NCBI GenBank assembly: GCA_013396655.1
Contig: WBMV01006647.1
Coordinates: 605,506-669,505 of the forward strand
From: Campylorhamphus procurvoides
Taxonomy: Eukaryota; Chordata; Aves; Passeriformes; Dendrocolaptidae
Direction: 5' to 3'
DNA length: 64,000 bases
Part shown: piece by piece, positions 35,942-48,237 of the stretch
Layout of the letters: each line of letters opens with the position of its first letter
Position numbering within the stretch: position 1 is the first letter of the stretch
Translations under genes and position numbers: made by a program
Notes under the pieces: generated by a model
Told to the model about the DNA's origin: nothing
Database searches by the model: none
What the model saw: only the letters and a program-made list of their open reading frames with translations

Positions 35942-38900
35942 AAAAGGGAATAATTATGATCTTGCTAAACAGGAAAAATACTAGATCTAAAAATATACAA
36001 GGGCATCATCTTTCTGTTTTTGGAAGGTGTGATGAACTGGCAACAGGAAGATGAAGAAAGATGCCACAACTTTAGGTGAATTCCTTTATTCAGCTCATGG
36101 ATTAAAGCAGATAAAAAGGCTGAAGAGCAGAAATGTTCCTGTTCCTCTCGCTCTGCTCTGCTCAGCCCATCACATATGTGACATGCAATTTCAAAGCCAT
36201 GGCTTTCTCCAACCAGCCAGCTCGAGTACCGTACGTGACACTTTCTCAGATTCCTCCTGACATGCAGATATTGCCAAAAATATCATGTCCAACTTTGCAC
36301 AAAGCTCCACAGGCAAAGAAATATTTATTATAAAGCATTTGTCTTCAGAGAAGAATGCTGGGCTCCAGGAGAGAGGGGTTTTTATGTTCCAGATTTTGCT
36401 GTCAAAGATTACGCCGTCTCACAAAACGTGTGCTGAGCCTCTTTGGCGAAATCTTTGCCCTTAGTATTTGATGTTTGCGTAGTTTTGTTTGTTTGCTCGT
36501 TTTTATTGCTGTCAGTGTGATTTCTGGTGACTACATGACTCAGAGGGACTAGAAATAAAATTAGAGACTCTCACCTCTAGGTCAACAGTTTCATTCTGGT
36601 CCAGAATACAGGGACCTATGTAAAATAACTCATTGATCTCACTCCAGTTCCCAGTTGGCAAATGTGCCTATCACAAACTCCGTCCTGAAAACGGGCAATA
36701 AATTGTCATCCTTTGCAGCAGTCCCAGAAGGGACGTCAGTGTTTGCACTGGCCTTGCTGCAGGATCACCCTCTCTGGGAGGTGGGTTTCTCCTGGGCTGG
36801 GGTGTGCGAGGAGCTGGAGGACCCTGGGGCTGGATTTTCCTTTCCTTCCTCCTGTGCTCTGTGCCAGAAGGCAAAACTCCCAAATCAATCAGAAATCCTT
36901 TAGCCAGGTGATCAGATGTAATTTCAGAAGCATAACTCTGCTAATCAAGGCTTTGCTTTCCAAAGGTTGTGGTCTTGTTCTTTCTCCCCCTAGTCAACAC
37001 CATTTACATTTCTCCCTAATCAGTGGGTTTCCAAATAAATTGCCTAATTCATAGAGGAAAAAAGGTGCTGAAGCACAAAGCATTGGGTATCTCCGTCTTT
37101 AAAATTACCTGTTTGACCTGCTGCTTCCAGACCCCAGCTCTGAGATAATAACTTTGCCTCCCACTGAGATCAGAGCCTGGATCTCTTTTCTCAACTGAAA
37201 CACAGACAAAAAATTGCATCGCTGTGATCTATAGCAGTAACAAACACTCCTGCTTCTATATGAAGATCTGGTGGGTAGAGAGAGCTATTATATTTCATGT
37301 TGGCATTATTATTGATCATAACAGGTATTTTGAACTGAAGACCCCCATGGCTTAGGGGAGTCTGTACAAACCATCAGCTTAAACTACAACTGAGGTGTCA
37401 CTGGTGCTCACTAGAGAGCTATTGAAGCTTTTTGTAGATCCCTGGACACTTGTAATCCTCCATTCCTCAGCCCATCGCCAAAGCAGAGCGTTTAGCTTGG
37501 GATCTCAGCAGCACAGCTCCTTGCTGGATTAATTTATTTCTCTTCCCTATCAATGGTGTAGGTTTATAACCACTTCCCCCTTGTATTTGGAACACATTGC
37601 CATTGTACAGGTATGACTAAGTACTGTCTGCTCCCATTGAATCTGGGATCATTTGTCTTCCGTGATCCAGGCTGGCTGCACTACACGACAGCACACAGTG
37701 ACAGTAATTTGCACTGATCTGCCCCCACTGCTAGTCCTGCTGCTACAAATAGCAATTGATTATAATGCTGTAGTGTTATTGACTGTCACTATGAACACAA
37801 GCTTTATTTCATTTTTAAAGTAATATGCCGCAGATTTACTTAGCAGACATGGAGCAATAACAACAATAAAAAAAAAATGAAAAAAGGACAAAATCAAAAC
37901 AATTTGAGGCGGGGAGGAGGCAGAGGCAGCATTGCATAAAACACCAGAAAATTAATTAATGTTACTAGATGATTATGATGCTGCAATGAGCAGAAAAGCT
38001 GTGTAGCTGGATGAATCTGTTCATATTTCAGCAAAGCAATCCTGATTTACGTCACCTGAGGATCTTGCCTGAAGCATTCAGGTTGTGGAAATCTCTCAAA
38101 TCCATCAGATTGTAGGGGAAAAAAGTCAGCCTATAAAAATCATCATTATTGTTGTCAAAATCTGTTTCTGCTGAAGCAGCAAAATGTGCTAATGCTGCAC
38201 TGGATTTGCCCCTTCCTCCACCTCTCCCTCCCCTTCATTCAGGATACAGTTTTTGATCCAGGTTGTTAAGAGAGATCCTATTTCATACATCCCTACGTTC
38301 TCTTTCTGAATCTTATGTTCTTAGAGCATTAATCTGCAGGATTGTCCCCAGAGTCCATTTGAGATGGGCACAGAAATTTAGTTCAGGTAATTATCCTTTC
38401 TTTCCAAGTGAATTAAGAAACCAAGAATTCCTGCTTATCTGACAGAAGAGTAGCTTTCCCTCCTTAATGCTTGTCACCTGCGAGACAAGTCACACAGGTA
38501 AATCTCAAACTGTGCCTTTGTGCCCCATCTAAAGTGGATTTTGGATGTCTCTGCGGAGTAATACTCCAAGGACGTTGGAGTTCAGAGAAAATGGTAATGT
38601 CTGTGTATAAAATGTGAATTACTCTAATAGGCTTTGGCAGCACAACTCTCACCAAGACGATCCAACCCTGCTAATCTACTGCGTACGGTTTCGCTCCCTT
38701 TTCTTTCTTTTTCTTTCTCAAAGTCTGAATATAATTTCTCTAAGCTGCAATTTTTAATGCTAACGTTTTACCTTCATTAAGGTGAGGGAGAAAGCTTCTA
38801 AGAGACTCTATTGAGCTGTTGAAGAACGTCTCACATTGAAATTCTGATTTAGAGATAGTCACAATGCATCTGCTTTGCATACCTTTGCCCTTTAAACCCC

Positions 38901-39297
38901 TATTTGTGATATAAAGAAGCACACAGCTCGCAGAGTAGCTGGTAAGTCTCCTATCCATGTATTTTTTTTTAGTTTTTTTTGCATGTATATACAAAGTCAG
39001 ATTTATTTCCTTTCCTCTTTAGGCAAGACAGCTTCTGTATCTTCAAAAAAACAACCTTTATGGGGAATCACTGGTGTGGTGGCAGTGACGTTGCTTAGAG
39101 CAGCTCTGAATATGGGAGATTTATCCTATTTTGTGGTTTAGGTTTTGCTTATACATTTTGTGCGTCCTTATTTGAGACAAAATGCCTCAAAGTTGTCTGT
39201 TTCATTGAAAAATGAGGGAGTAGGGATGGCTGCACCTCAAATTGTTCACAAATCGTGCCTTTGCTGACTTTGGGTTTTGTTTTGGTGTTGTTTTTTT
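35942..39297. other. Spacer, no gene seen; possible conserved patches
   Basis: Frames at 36051-36333 and 36655-37054 are short and lack motifs. A patch at 36408-36470 has three CpGs ('ttacgccgtctc', 'aaacgtgtgc', 'ttggcgaaatc'). The stretch 37730-38060 has homeobox-like and Sox-like motifs ('attgattataatgc', 'gagcaataacaac') and no repeats. Neither can be called functional without alignment. Confidence 0.45.
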
Positions 39298-39321
39298 GTT
39301 GTTGTTGTTGTTGTTGTTGTT
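39298..39321. repeat. (GTT)8 microsatellite
   Basis: Eight perfect GTT units within a T/G-rich flank. Confidence 0.92.
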
Positions 39322-41564
39322 TTCTTTTGATTTGCCTTTTACTTTTGCAGTGCTTTGGATCTGATTAAGATAACACAGGGATTTTGTGGTGTATTCTAGT
39401 GAACAGCAAATCCAGTTTTCATTCCTTGAATGTGTGTTGCTCCCTATGGCCCATGGGATTCATATATGAGCAGATCATAGGATCCTGCAGAAGATGTCCT
39501 GGCTCCCATCCTAAACTGGGGTGCAAATCTTCCTGCAGCTGTAAGCCAGCCAAGACCATAAAAATTGCTGGTCCTGCCTTTTAAAGAATTACTTATTGTG
39601 ACTGTAATGTGATGGAAATGAGAGGAGGGGGGAGAGAAAGGCTGCATTTGAGGGGTTTTCCTTATATATGCATTTCAAACAGAGTGATCTTTTAAAAAGG
39701 AAATTACAGGTATCACTCATTTTACAACTCTTCCACAGCTCAAATTAAAGCTTAAGCAGCTATGTATTTATCAATTAGCATTATTTCTCTATCCCTGTCT
39801 GACTCTCTGTATTGTTGTAACTCCATCAAATAGTCCTTTGCTTTTTTATGGTAATAATCCCTTCAAATTCACTCCTTTCATCTCGATCCCTGTATGTTAT
39901 TTGTTGTTCTGCTAAATCCCTATTACAGAGGCCTAGGAGTTCCAACAGCCTGGTGAATAATTAGAAATGTTTTATCCCTAAGCTTCAAAAGGGTGCTAGA
40001 AATAATTATAAGCAAACATTTTATGTAGCATTCCATATCAATCCAATCCCAGCTTTACGTTGTTTGTACTTTAGATAGTGAGGGAGAAGGGGGAACTCTG
40101 GTTACCAGCTCCAACAGCATAGAGGGGACAGATGTTGATGTCACTGTAGCTTTTGTCTTCCCTCTCCCCTCTGCTCCTGGAGTTGGGATGTCACTAGATT
40201 CCCAGAGCTTGTGGCACCTCTAGTCTCATAGAAGTACAGGTAAGTATTGGTCAAACCAAATGAACTTGATTATTTTATTGGCAATCCCATACTCTCACCA
40301 GCAACATGACCTGCACTATTTGTTAATAACCCCACATCAAACCAGAGAAGAAAGCCCAGGTTTTGCAAAGTTGAAAGCTGATTATTTAGTCAAGACTAGA
40401 TGTGTCAGTGCATCTTATTGCCTAGGAAATTCTGGGAGCTGTAGCAGTTCTAGCTGTCCTTCAGCGGACCAGACTCACGCCACAAAGTTTTTACACAGAA
40501 GGCAAGGAGAGAGAGCTGTATCTTGAAAGCCTACAAAACTAATTGGAACACACCCAATGTCATTACATTTGACAGCATTTTGAGAAATACCCAATCACTT
40601 TGTCATCAATTTTCAATTTTGTCAAGAGAAAGTAGCTTTTCATTGGCAAACAACCTGCTGTCCCCACAATATTTGTGAAAGTGTCCTGGCAGAGAGTAGT
40701 GTCATCTCCAAGAACATTTTTCAGCCTCACTTTCTCTATAAAACTTTTATTGAGGAGTTTTTTTAAAAAAAATCCTTGAAAACTGTGTGAAGATGAAGGG
40801 TTTTCATCCTAAAGATACCAAACATTTATGGCCCAGTATAACAAAGGACATAAATATATGATTAACTTGAAACTTGTCAACAGGCCTTCTAGGTTTGGCA
40901 GTAAGGAATTTTATCTATTTGCTTCAAAGGTACTGTAAAAGTTTAATGTTGAAAAAGAATGAATTGTTGTTTAAAAAAGGGAGAAAATAATTCAGATTTA
41001 TCAATCAATATGATGGGGATTCATGTGTGAAAAGCAAAGAACAATATGGAGCTCAGGAGTAGCACAGCAACACCTTTTTTCCAATCTGCTGCTTCTGTCT
41101 CCTTCCCTCTGATTTCCTTTCTCTTACTTTTCCATAACAAAAGGCAGTGTGGTATCAGTGCCTGTTTTGCTGGAGATCCATATTTTTATCCTATTTCTAT
41201 ATTTTTATCAATTTGTTGCTTTTGACAGTAGATCTGTAATTTTATCTTTTCCCCACTGCATCATATGGTATGATGAATAGCATTAGAAGGAAACCAGATT
41301 TATTAGATATGGTTTTTAGTGTTTGCAACACATGGACTCTGTAAGAGCTGGTGGAAACATTTTTGAAAGGGACAGCAGAGAAGAAAAGGGGATTTACCAA
41401 AAGTATTTGTCTCAGCTGATGGGATCAGGTGGTGGACTCTTCTTGGCCCAGGTACAGCACCACAGTGTGTCTCTGAAGGCAAGTTCAGGAGGGAATTCAA
41501 GAAAGGAAACCCTTCCTTTGATGGGTCCTCTGGCAACCCTAACAGCCACTGGGAGATCTGAAAG
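39322..41564. other. Spacer, no gene seen
   Basis: Ordinary A+T-rich DNA. The frame at 40260-40526 (88 codons) has no recognisable domain. Opposed frames at 41303-41607 extend into the CR1 copy to the right. Confidence 0.5.
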
Positions 41565-41722
41565 TCTGTGGGTACCACATCCCCAGAAGTGTTCAAGGCC
41601 AGGTTAGATGGGCCTTTGAGTAACCTGGTCTAGTGGAAGGTGCTCCTGCCCATGGCAGGGGATTGAAAATAGGTCGGTTTTGAGGTCCCTTCCAACCCAA
41701 ACCATTCTAGGATTCCATGATT
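41565..41722 (+). mobile_element. CR1 LINE 3' fragment
   Basis: Reads 'ccagaagtgttcaaggccag', 'gttagatgggcctttgag', 'taacctggtctagtggaagg', 'cccatggcaggggattg' and 'cttccaacccaaaccattct' then 'aggattccatgatt', the canonical sense-strand CR1 3' UTR and tail. Confidence 0.95.
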
Positions 41723-42529
41723 GGCAAATATCACATGGTTTTGGCACCTGCTTTGGCACAGCCACTGCCCTTGATGGGAGTGACTTAATGCAAGTCAGGT
41801 TTTTGTTCCTCTAAGACCATGGTTGTTTCATACTTATAATCACCTTTAAGTTCCTCAGATGAGTTATATAACAGAAGGGATAACATGAGAAATAGCATAT
41901 GAGGTAAACATTTTCTTTACCTAGAATAAAAATAAAGGTGGTTACGTGTGGCTGTGGAGCTGGTGCACTCAAGTCAAGCAGAGTTTGCTCTGCCACTGCC
42001 TCCCTCGACTTTGGAAGTGCCTGCCTGGAGGTGGAAGATAAAAGTTCCTTCCAAGGGCAGTTCCAAGCCAGTGTCACTGTCCCACATTTGGACCCCTGCA
42101 CTGCACCATTCCAGGGGGCCTTGCTGCTCTGACTCTTGGCTTACTTGTGGTACCTGTAGCAGGGATGTGCCCTGAGTGTGTTACTGAGCAAAACCATCCA
42201 AATATTGCACGGAATCCTTTGGAGGGAAATTGTGACACTTTCCTCACCTCTGGAGGCAAACAGACCAAAGTTGCAAAGGATTATCTCAAACCCTGCCTTC
42301 ACTGCATAGACATCAGGGCAATGGGTTGGACTTCAGAATAAACTCTGTAAGAACCATGTCTTATTAAAATTGCAGATTGCAAAATGCACAGTTTTTCACT
42401 TTTGAGTCAACTCTTCTCTGTCTTTGCCCCTCCAAACAATAACTTTTAAAGAGAATGTTTTTGGGGTTTTCTGAAACATGGCAAACCCATCAAACTATAT
42501 TTTATGTGCATTAGAAAGCTTATTTGCTT
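41723..42529. other. Spacer, no gene seen
   Basis: A G+C-richer patch at 41940-42300 gives overlapping frames on both strands (41811-42101, 41938-42175, 42074-42341). The frames overlap in several phases and none shows a domain or a good exon boundary pair. Confidence 0.45.
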
Positions 42530-42840
42530 TTCTGATTAATATGCAAATCATGCGTGCTCCCAACTTTCATCACTGCTTAAATACTGTACAGGCATCGTAA
42601 ATAACCTACCTATTCAAGTTTTATCTTGTCCACTTTACATTGCACTGCTCTTGTACAGGAAATGGATTGTATTTAATATTGATGGCTCTGTATGTGTCAT
42701 TTAATCGTCCCTATTGATTGGATTTCATCAGAGTGTGGGGCTTGGACAGAAGCTTTGATTATACTGTAAGGAGTCTTTGCAGCTTTCTGTAACTCAACAC
42801 CATATCAATGCACCTTCTGGTGTGATATCACTTTCACAAT
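42530..42840. promoter_or_regulatory. Possible conserved element with a homeobox-POU composite site
   Basis: Contains 'tgattaatatgcaaat' (about 42533-42548), a homeobox core next to a perfect POU octamer. Further in are 'catttaatcgtcc', 'ctattgattgg', 'gctttgattatactg' and 'gatatcactttcac', with no repeats. A+T-rich, motif-dense DNA of this kind is typical of developmental enhancers, but conservation could not be tested. Confidence 0.3.
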
Positions 42841-43992
42841 CAATACCTGGAAAGAAAATAAAAAAGAGGCCTCCAGGAAAGGAAAGGGAAAAAAGCCTGA
42901 ATCAGCCTCTAATTCCCTTTCTGCACATAGATTAAACCTCTCCAACTCAAAGGCCGTTTATTGTGTGGTTTAACATAAGAAACAGGGGGGAAAGAAAAAA
43001 CCTGAAAGAGTCTCCCTGGGTTGTTTGTTTAATTTCTACATCATTTTTTATTTATAAGCATCAACTCTTCCTGTCTTTGTCCCTAGCTGATGTTTGATAG
43101 TGGGTAATTTTTAACAGTTACATGTCATGTTTCAGTTAACTGCTTCTCTTGATCTAATAATCCTGCCATAAACATATTATTTGATCAAATTGAGACCGTA
43201 AGGGGACTTGCTGCTTTTCAAAATTCCTCCTGCTCAGAAAGGACCATCTCAGAGCTTTCAAAGAAGATCCCTAATCTGACACTTGGTGGCTCAGCCTAAT
43301 CCTCACTCCAGAGCCACGCTGGGATGTGCTCCTACATCCCAGCCTTCGAACACCAACTGTAGCAGCATGAAACAATAATCCCTCGAGGAGTATTAATACA
43401 CAGCAGATGGGTATTTCATACTGGTGGGGAGAGGGTTTCCCCATCTGGGCATCCTCAGTTCAAATGTACGTGCTGACGTGCTCATAAATCCAGATCCTCA
43501 GTGGATGACAGAAAACATGGTTGGGAGTTGTATCCAAGTGCAGAGAACACGCATAGTTCCTAAAAATGGTTGTTTGTACTCTAGTTCTCCACATTCATTG
43601 TCCTGAGATGAAAGGGAATTTATGGGCAATTTTTGCTTCTCATCTTTTCCAGGCTGGTGATCCTTTTTCAGAGATACTACCAATATTTAGGAATAATGAT
43701 AATGTTAATGCCTTATTTTTCCTTCTAGGAAAGAGGCATTAGAACCTGTTTCAGGAGTAACAAGGGTGTCACCAATAATGTTTCTAGGGCTGTGGATGTG
43801 TGTACTGAGAGAAAGGGAAAATACAGGTTGAATCTTGACATAGAGAATAATGCATAAGAAAAATTAGAAAATATTGGTCCAGTGGCAATTAAAAGTGTTT
43901 GACACAGACCTTGACTAGGTTTCCTTAGTCCTCCCAGATGAGTGACCAGTGTCTAGAAATAACTGCTTTTTAAAATTTATGTCCATGGAGAG
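42841..43992. other. Spacer, no gene seen
   Basis: No repeat. The frames at 43424-43683 are short and overlapping. Slight CpG content at 43315-43480. Confidence 0.5.
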
Positions 43993-44250
43993 ATCACGGA
44001 ATCCCAGAATGGTTTGGGCTGGAAGGGACCTTAAAGCTCATCCCATTGATGAGCAGGGACACCCATGGGCTGGGACACCTTCCACTAGCCCAGAGTGCTC
44101 CGAGCTCCATCCAACCAGTCCTTGGACACTCCCAGGGATCCAGGGGCAGCCACAGCTTCCCTGGGTAACCTGTGCCAGGGCGTGCCCACCCTCCCAGAGA
44201 AGAATTTTCTCCTGATATCCCATCTAAACCTTCCCTCTTCCAGTTTGAAG
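43993..44250 (-). mobile_element. CR1 LINE 3' fragment with a small internal duplication
   Basis: Reverse-complement CR1 running 'aatcccagaatggtttgggc', 'tggaagggaccttaaagctc', 'ggacacttccactagccc'-like text, 'gtaacctgtgccagggcg' and 'ccctcttccagtttgaag'. At 44053-44080 the 'gcagggacacc' piece occurs twice in a row in slightly different form, one more copy than the usual CR1 order. The peptide frames at 43949-44309 are artefacts of this repeat. Confidence 0.94.
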
Positions 44251-47027
44251 ATTTTTGACACAGGGCTAACCTGAAGCTCTAGTTCTCTATAAAAATATTT
44301 GGTCTTCAATTCCTTAAAAGAGTGAAGGGATTTCTCTTCAGCAGAAAGAATTGCAACAAACTCAAGGGCTGCACAACACTAAAAGCATAACCAAATGCAT
44401 AACATTATTCATGACAGAAGGTTACAAAGCCAGGTGTGGCTCTCACTGCTGACACTTCACATCCAAATCCACCCAGCAGAGAGACGGGTGCAGAAATTAG
44501 TTGGAGACCAACTAGGCATTCCATGTTTCTTTGCTCTGTCAAACATTCTGATAGTTCCTTTGAGCTTTATAAGCAAAAGCAGGCAGAAACTGTTAGAGAC
44601 AAATTGTTATTTCCTTAACAGGAGTGAAGCCGAAGGTCTCGGGTTTGCTGCACTTGCCCCTGTGCCAGAGGAGAGAAAGCAGCTTGTTAGTGGGACAATC
44701 TGAGTCTCACTGTGGAGGAGATAACAGGAGAAGCTGCCTAAAGTGACAGGTATTTACCCAAGAGGGTACAGACGGATGCAAGCAGCTGAGCTGCTAGACT
44801 TGAAGGATCCTCAGTCTAAAAAACAAAAGTATGGTGTTAGGAAAGTACAGTGCCTGAACAGATGTAACTTACTCATAAAAAGAAGTGCCTGTAGGCTTTC
44901 TTCCAACCAAAGCCAGAAGTGACTTCTAGCCCTGAACAGACCTCCACTGTGACTACCCGAATTTTTGAGTGCATTTTCTCTGCCTCTCAGTTGTTGCATT
45001 TCTCTATTTGAATAGTTTCATAAACATATTTCTAGCAAAATTTGTAGAGAAACAGAAGTTTCAATGTAGCTATTACAAAACATTAATGGAACTTTAATTT
45101 TTTTGATTACATACAGATATTTACAAGAAAAGATGGATTTGAAGAGTTACACCAAATAGGAAATGGGATTGTATCACATTTGCTCTGTCCAGTCCTACCA
45201 ATGAATTTTGAGTGAACTTTGCTGGAAGAAAATCCCATTAACTTATTAAAAGTAAACTAATGAATATCTGGTTGAATTAAATGGAAAATAAATACTTTAT
45301 TCAGCAGTTCTTCACCTGGATTCAAACCTCTAGAAAAAACAAAAAGGTGTGAACTCTGGAGTTCTTTCTCTGGTGTTCATGGGCTCAGAGGGAACGCACA
45401 ATCTCCAGAACAAACAATTATGTGCCCTCTGGTACCATGGACCGGTGATTAAGGGTAAATAAACTGTCCTAGTGGAGACAGAAAGTGCTGTGGTGGAAGT
45501 TGTACCCAAACCTGAGTGGATTTAGAGCTGTCCCAAAGAAGTTCAGGGGATATATTACCACATTTTATGGCATAAAAATGCAATGCAAAAACATGGGAGG
45601 GTGAAAATGCTCCATTATTTCTTCAGAGGTTTGTGAAAAGTATCCACCTCTATGGGTAAATTCAGCCCTTATGGTCATCTCATAGTGACACCATAATGCT
45701 GATGAGTCAGAGCTGCCTTGTCACTTGTGATGTGCTCTCCAAATATGTATTTGGTCACCTTCATTGTTGAGGAAACTGGTAAAAACTCAGCAAAATGACA
45801 AAATTTAAACTGAATGTTTCAATATGAAAGTGGAACAAGCAGCAATACATTCCTGAATTAGAGCTTTTTTTTTCTAAAGTGGTCTTAATATTAGAAGGTT
45901 GCTGATAAAATAAGTTACATCATGAAGATCCAAATATCTTTGGGTCACTAGTTAACAATATATTTTATGATGTTCAGTATATTGGATTCTTCTTTATCTT
46001 TATTTTTCAAATTTAATTTAATTATTATGGCAGTGAGAGAGACTGGAGCAGTCCATCCAAAAATAGCTCTTAACCAACTAGACTATTTCATCTCTTTGGG
46101 CACTCTAATTGTCAAGGGAACATCACAACATTCTGGGACAATTCATTAATGATGTTCTATCCAACATAAGAGAAGTGGAAACTGATTTATTAGAAAAAAA
46201 TACTTTGGTTATTTTTGACTATACCTTCATGCCTTTATTTACTACTACTTGGAAGTAGCAGAAAGCACTGAAAGGTTTACCAAAGGAAGAGCTTTGAGTT
46301 GCACATAATCTTCTGTTGGATCACATGTCTTCTGCTTGACACCCTTTTGCCACGTGCTGGATCCTGCAGATTCCTCTCTTTGGGGGCTGCTGAGACCACA
46401 AGTCCTTGTCTGATGCCCCCCCAGTAATTACCAGATGGTAATGATGGTCAGTCAGAACCAACCTGTGCCACATTTGAGTTGGTGACCTAAAGGTGAAGAG
46501 CTTTGGTGCCCATTAATAACTCTTTGAGCCTCTCTGACCTCCAGGATGTGATTAAAAGCCTGTTAAATTCCCTCAGTAGCTTTGGATCGCATTGTTTGCA
46601 TTTTGCATTATTATTGTGTATTGTTTGATAATCTAATTGTATTATTTGATTAATTTAAGGCATGAGTATTTTTGTTTTGTGTCCAAGAATTCATCGTGTT
46701 AAGAGCTCTCTTCACCTAGGAAATATCTTTTGGTTTCCCTCCCTGTTTCTCAGCGAGTGAATGAACTCCTTTCCTTTGTCTCATTGCTCAGAATAACAAA
46801 TGTCAAACCTTGGAAACTGGTAATTTGGCAATTTTAGACAATCGCCTCATAACCAAGTTTTAGAACACCTTTGAAGCAGTAGAAGTTCAAAGGCTTTAAA
46901 AAGACGACTATTGCCTTGCCTGTTGCTATGAGTCATTTGAAGTAATTGGTCCTGTCTGATGTATGTTTTGAACTGAGGAAGTAGTGCTTTATTACCACAA
47001 TCAGATACAGGTTTTTAGCTGAGGAAG
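44251..47027. other. Spacer, no gene seen
   Basis: The 102-codon frame at 44395-44703 has no recognisable domain. The stretch 46560-46680 is dense in homeobox-like sites ('gataatctaattg', 'ttgattaattta') and repeat-free. The rest is plain. Confidence 0.5.
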
Positions 47028-47135
47028 TGGAGTTTTCCTCACAGATGTAGATGTCTGCTTGATAAGGCAGAAAACAGACAGATGTGCCTCTCTGCACTGG
47101 GGAAGAGGTGTGGAGAAGGAGCAAACACAAGAGCT
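47028..47135 (+). repeat. Unnamed dispersed repeat, copy 1
   Basis: The block 'tcacagatgtagatgtctgc' through 'ggggaagaggtgtggagaag' is clearly related to the block at 54224-54322 in the same orientation. The two share a 16-base identity 'tcacagatgtagatgt', then 'acagatgtg', 'ctct', 'cactc/g', 'agg' and 'gtg..gag.aag' in order with small gaps. I cannot assign the family; an old LTR or DNA-transposon fragment is possible. Confidence 0.55.
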
Positions 47136-48005
47136 GAGAAAATTCCATGAAGCAACATGAGAGGGGTTTTGGAAACCTTCCCAGCCAGAAAATTTCTCAA
47201 AAGCAAGGAAACTCACCTTTTAGAGAGATAAATACTTAAATTCTTATATATCATACAAATATGCCTATCAATGTTTTTCCAAGTGCTTAGACTGTAGCTA
47301 AAAATCAGATGAAAGACTACGAAGGTTTTTTAAACAATGTCATCTAATTTTAGGCCAATTAACATCATGAGTCTGATGGTCCATTTTCCATAAGCATATG
47401 CTCACTAACAATTCTGAAAGGTGGGTTTTTTTAAAGTTCAATATTGTAAGGTATCATTGCATGTTAAAGTGGATTCAGAATAATAGGGTGTAAGATTAAA
47501 CCCCAGAATTTGTATTATCTCTCATCAGTGACTAACGCCTGTGGTACCGTAGGGAAGTACCTCTCTTTTGTAAATATTTTACTAAAATTAGAAAAAAGAA
47601 AAGTCCTGCCAGAACCACATCTATGCTCTTGGATATACATAAGAGCATCCCACAAAGCTGGCTGGATTCTTTACTCCCTGACAGAGAGGTGTTGAGTTGT
47701 GACCCCTGTGTGGGGCTCAGCTCCTCAAGGCTGAGCCTTGTGCTCAGATGTGCTGAGCTCAGTCCACCCATGTGTGCCACAGACAGGAGTGGGAGAACAG
47801 TTTTTGCCACTAGGAGGGCTCTTCTCTTTCCTTTTTGGATTGTTCCCACTGGATATGGTGGAGATGCATCATTTCCACCAGGGCCCTCTCATAACTTAAA
47901 ACATGGACAATTCAGTGCTGGACTCCTCTTGAGGCAGTGGCAATACTGATGGTGTACAGGTGTACACAGTCCTCATGACTGAGAATAACTTTTCTTTTGT
48001 CCCAG
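47136..48005. other. Spacer, no gene seen
   Basis: Opposed frames at 47532-47849 (minus) and 47623-47949 (plus) overlap in a G+C-richer patch with 'gctcagctcctcaaggctgagc', an imperfect inverted repeat near 47717-47738. No domain recognised. Confidence 0.45.
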
Positions 48006-48237
48006 GGAGAGAAATCCCAAGGACGAGTCTCTTCTCCCATTGCTGCATTACAGAAGTATGAGAAACACAGTAAAACTGCCAGATTTAATGGTAACAGAAT
48101 GCCCTTTTCAGTTTGTGAGTGGTGTCCAGAGGAGATTAAGGAAAGAAAGACTCATATTTCAATGGCAAAGGAGACCCTGGATATGCTGGTGTGTGATTTT
48201 AAGGGAAAAGCCAGCACACCAGGACTAGTAGACTCAG
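48006..48237 (+). other. Exon-like open segment, 232 bp (speculative)
   Basis: A pyrimidine-rich 'cttttcttttgtcccag' precedes it and 'gtagactcag' followed by 'gtattt' ends it. The frame is open for all 77 codons and on to 48320. The peptide starts GEKSQGRVSSPIAALQKYEK and later has CEWCPEEIKERK, with a Cys-x2-Cys pair and many charged residues, unlike most chance frames here. There is no ATG at the left end of the frame, so as a gene it would have to be an internal exon. No family recognised. Competing explanation: chance open frame in balanced-composition DNA. Confidence 0.22.

Noticed and set aside
43949..44309. Overlapping frames on both strands
   Set aside because: All lie over a minus-strand CR1 copy and translate its UTR.
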